Below, one piece after another: positions 5,390 through 5,455 of a stretch of DNA of 5,455 bases. The notes under the pieces are model-generated. The model searched no databases and was not told the DNA's origin. It saw only the letters and a list, made by a program, of their open reading frames with translations. The first letter of the stretch is position 1. The number at the start of each line of letters is the position of its first letter. The stretch is from the NCBI GenBank assembly GCA_023426865.1, contig JAEZBT010000449.1:1-5455 (forward strand). The letters are read 5' to 3'. A program made the position numbers and the translations under genes. This stretch comes from Actinomycetes bacterium (GTDB lineage Bacteria > Actinomycetota > Actinomycetes > Actinomycetales > Cellulomonadaceae).

Positions 5390-5455
5390 TCACGACGGCG
5401 GACCCAGGCCCTCGAGCGGCAGCGCCGGGCTCAGGTCCGCCCGCAGGCCTGAGGC
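5390..5455 (-). CDS. Possible C-terminal fragment of a convergent gene
   Basis: Reading the minus strand inward from the right edge gives 21 codons and then TGA at 5392-5390. The peptide contains LRADLSPALPLEGLGPPS, and 19 of the 21 codons end in G or C, which fits the codon bias of this genome. The stop falls 50 bases beyond the stop of the plus-strand small gene, with a hairpin between them, as expected for convergent genes. The fragment is too short to assign a family. High-GC DNA can give such a frame by chance, so this call is tentative. Confidence 0.35.
   Translation of the reverse strand, partial: ASGLRADLSPALPLEGLGPPS

Noticed and set aside
5430..5453. Inverted repeat CTCAGG ... CCTGAG near the right edge
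   Set aside because: It is only 6 bp with a 12-base loop, and it lies inside the possible minus-strand coding tail. Such repeats are common in high-GC DNA.

Overview
This is high-GC DNA, with G or C at most third codon positions. It carries a Sec-type secreted enzyme that ends in a family-2 carbohydrate-binding-like (CBM2) module. That combination suggests an actinobacterium, plausibly of the Cellulomonadaceae/Promicromonosporaceae type (Cellulomonas, Cellulosimicrobium, Isoptericola). The taxon is inferred from composition and domain content only.

Layout from left to right. Positions 1-149 are non-coding: a GC-rich hairpin (1-34), then an array of 8-bp tandem repeats (63-149) that runs into the stop codon of the main gene. 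Positions 142-4146 on the minus strand hold one large gene of 1334 residues. Its product is a secreted ExeM/NucH-type extracellular nuclease fused to a UshA-type 5'-nucleotidase, followed by an Ig-like domain and a degenerate CBM2 module. Positions 4147-4338 are a divergent intergenic region that is richer in A+T and in short repeats, and it must hold the promoters of both flanking genes. Positions 4339-4983 on the plus strand encode a 214-residue ThuA-domain protein. After a 66-bp gap with a perfect inverted repeat, a 96-residue unrecognised protein follows at 5050-5340 on the same strand. A GC-rich hairpin (5341-5380) follows its stop codon. The last 66 bases may be the C-terminal tail of a convergent minus-strand gene.

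Function. The main protein looks like a self-contained nucleic-acid scavenger. The DNase-I-like domain would cut extracellular nucleic acid, and the 5'-nucleotidase domain would release phosphate and nucleosides from the resulting 5'-nucleotides. All metal-binding motifs of both catalytic domains look intact. The ThuA and small genes are oriented as a possible two-gene operon; nothing in the sequence ties them functionally to the nuclease beyond the shared intergenic region.

The least ordinary signals are non-coding. The 8-bp array sits on the nuclease stop codon and places TGA in all three frames of that strand. A 12-bp piece of the array recurs exactly in the nuclease promoter region. The nuclease 5' leader has overlapping, mutually exclusive inverted repeats beside the ribosome binding site. 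I see no CRISPR array, tRNA, rRNA, insertion sequence or defence system in the window.
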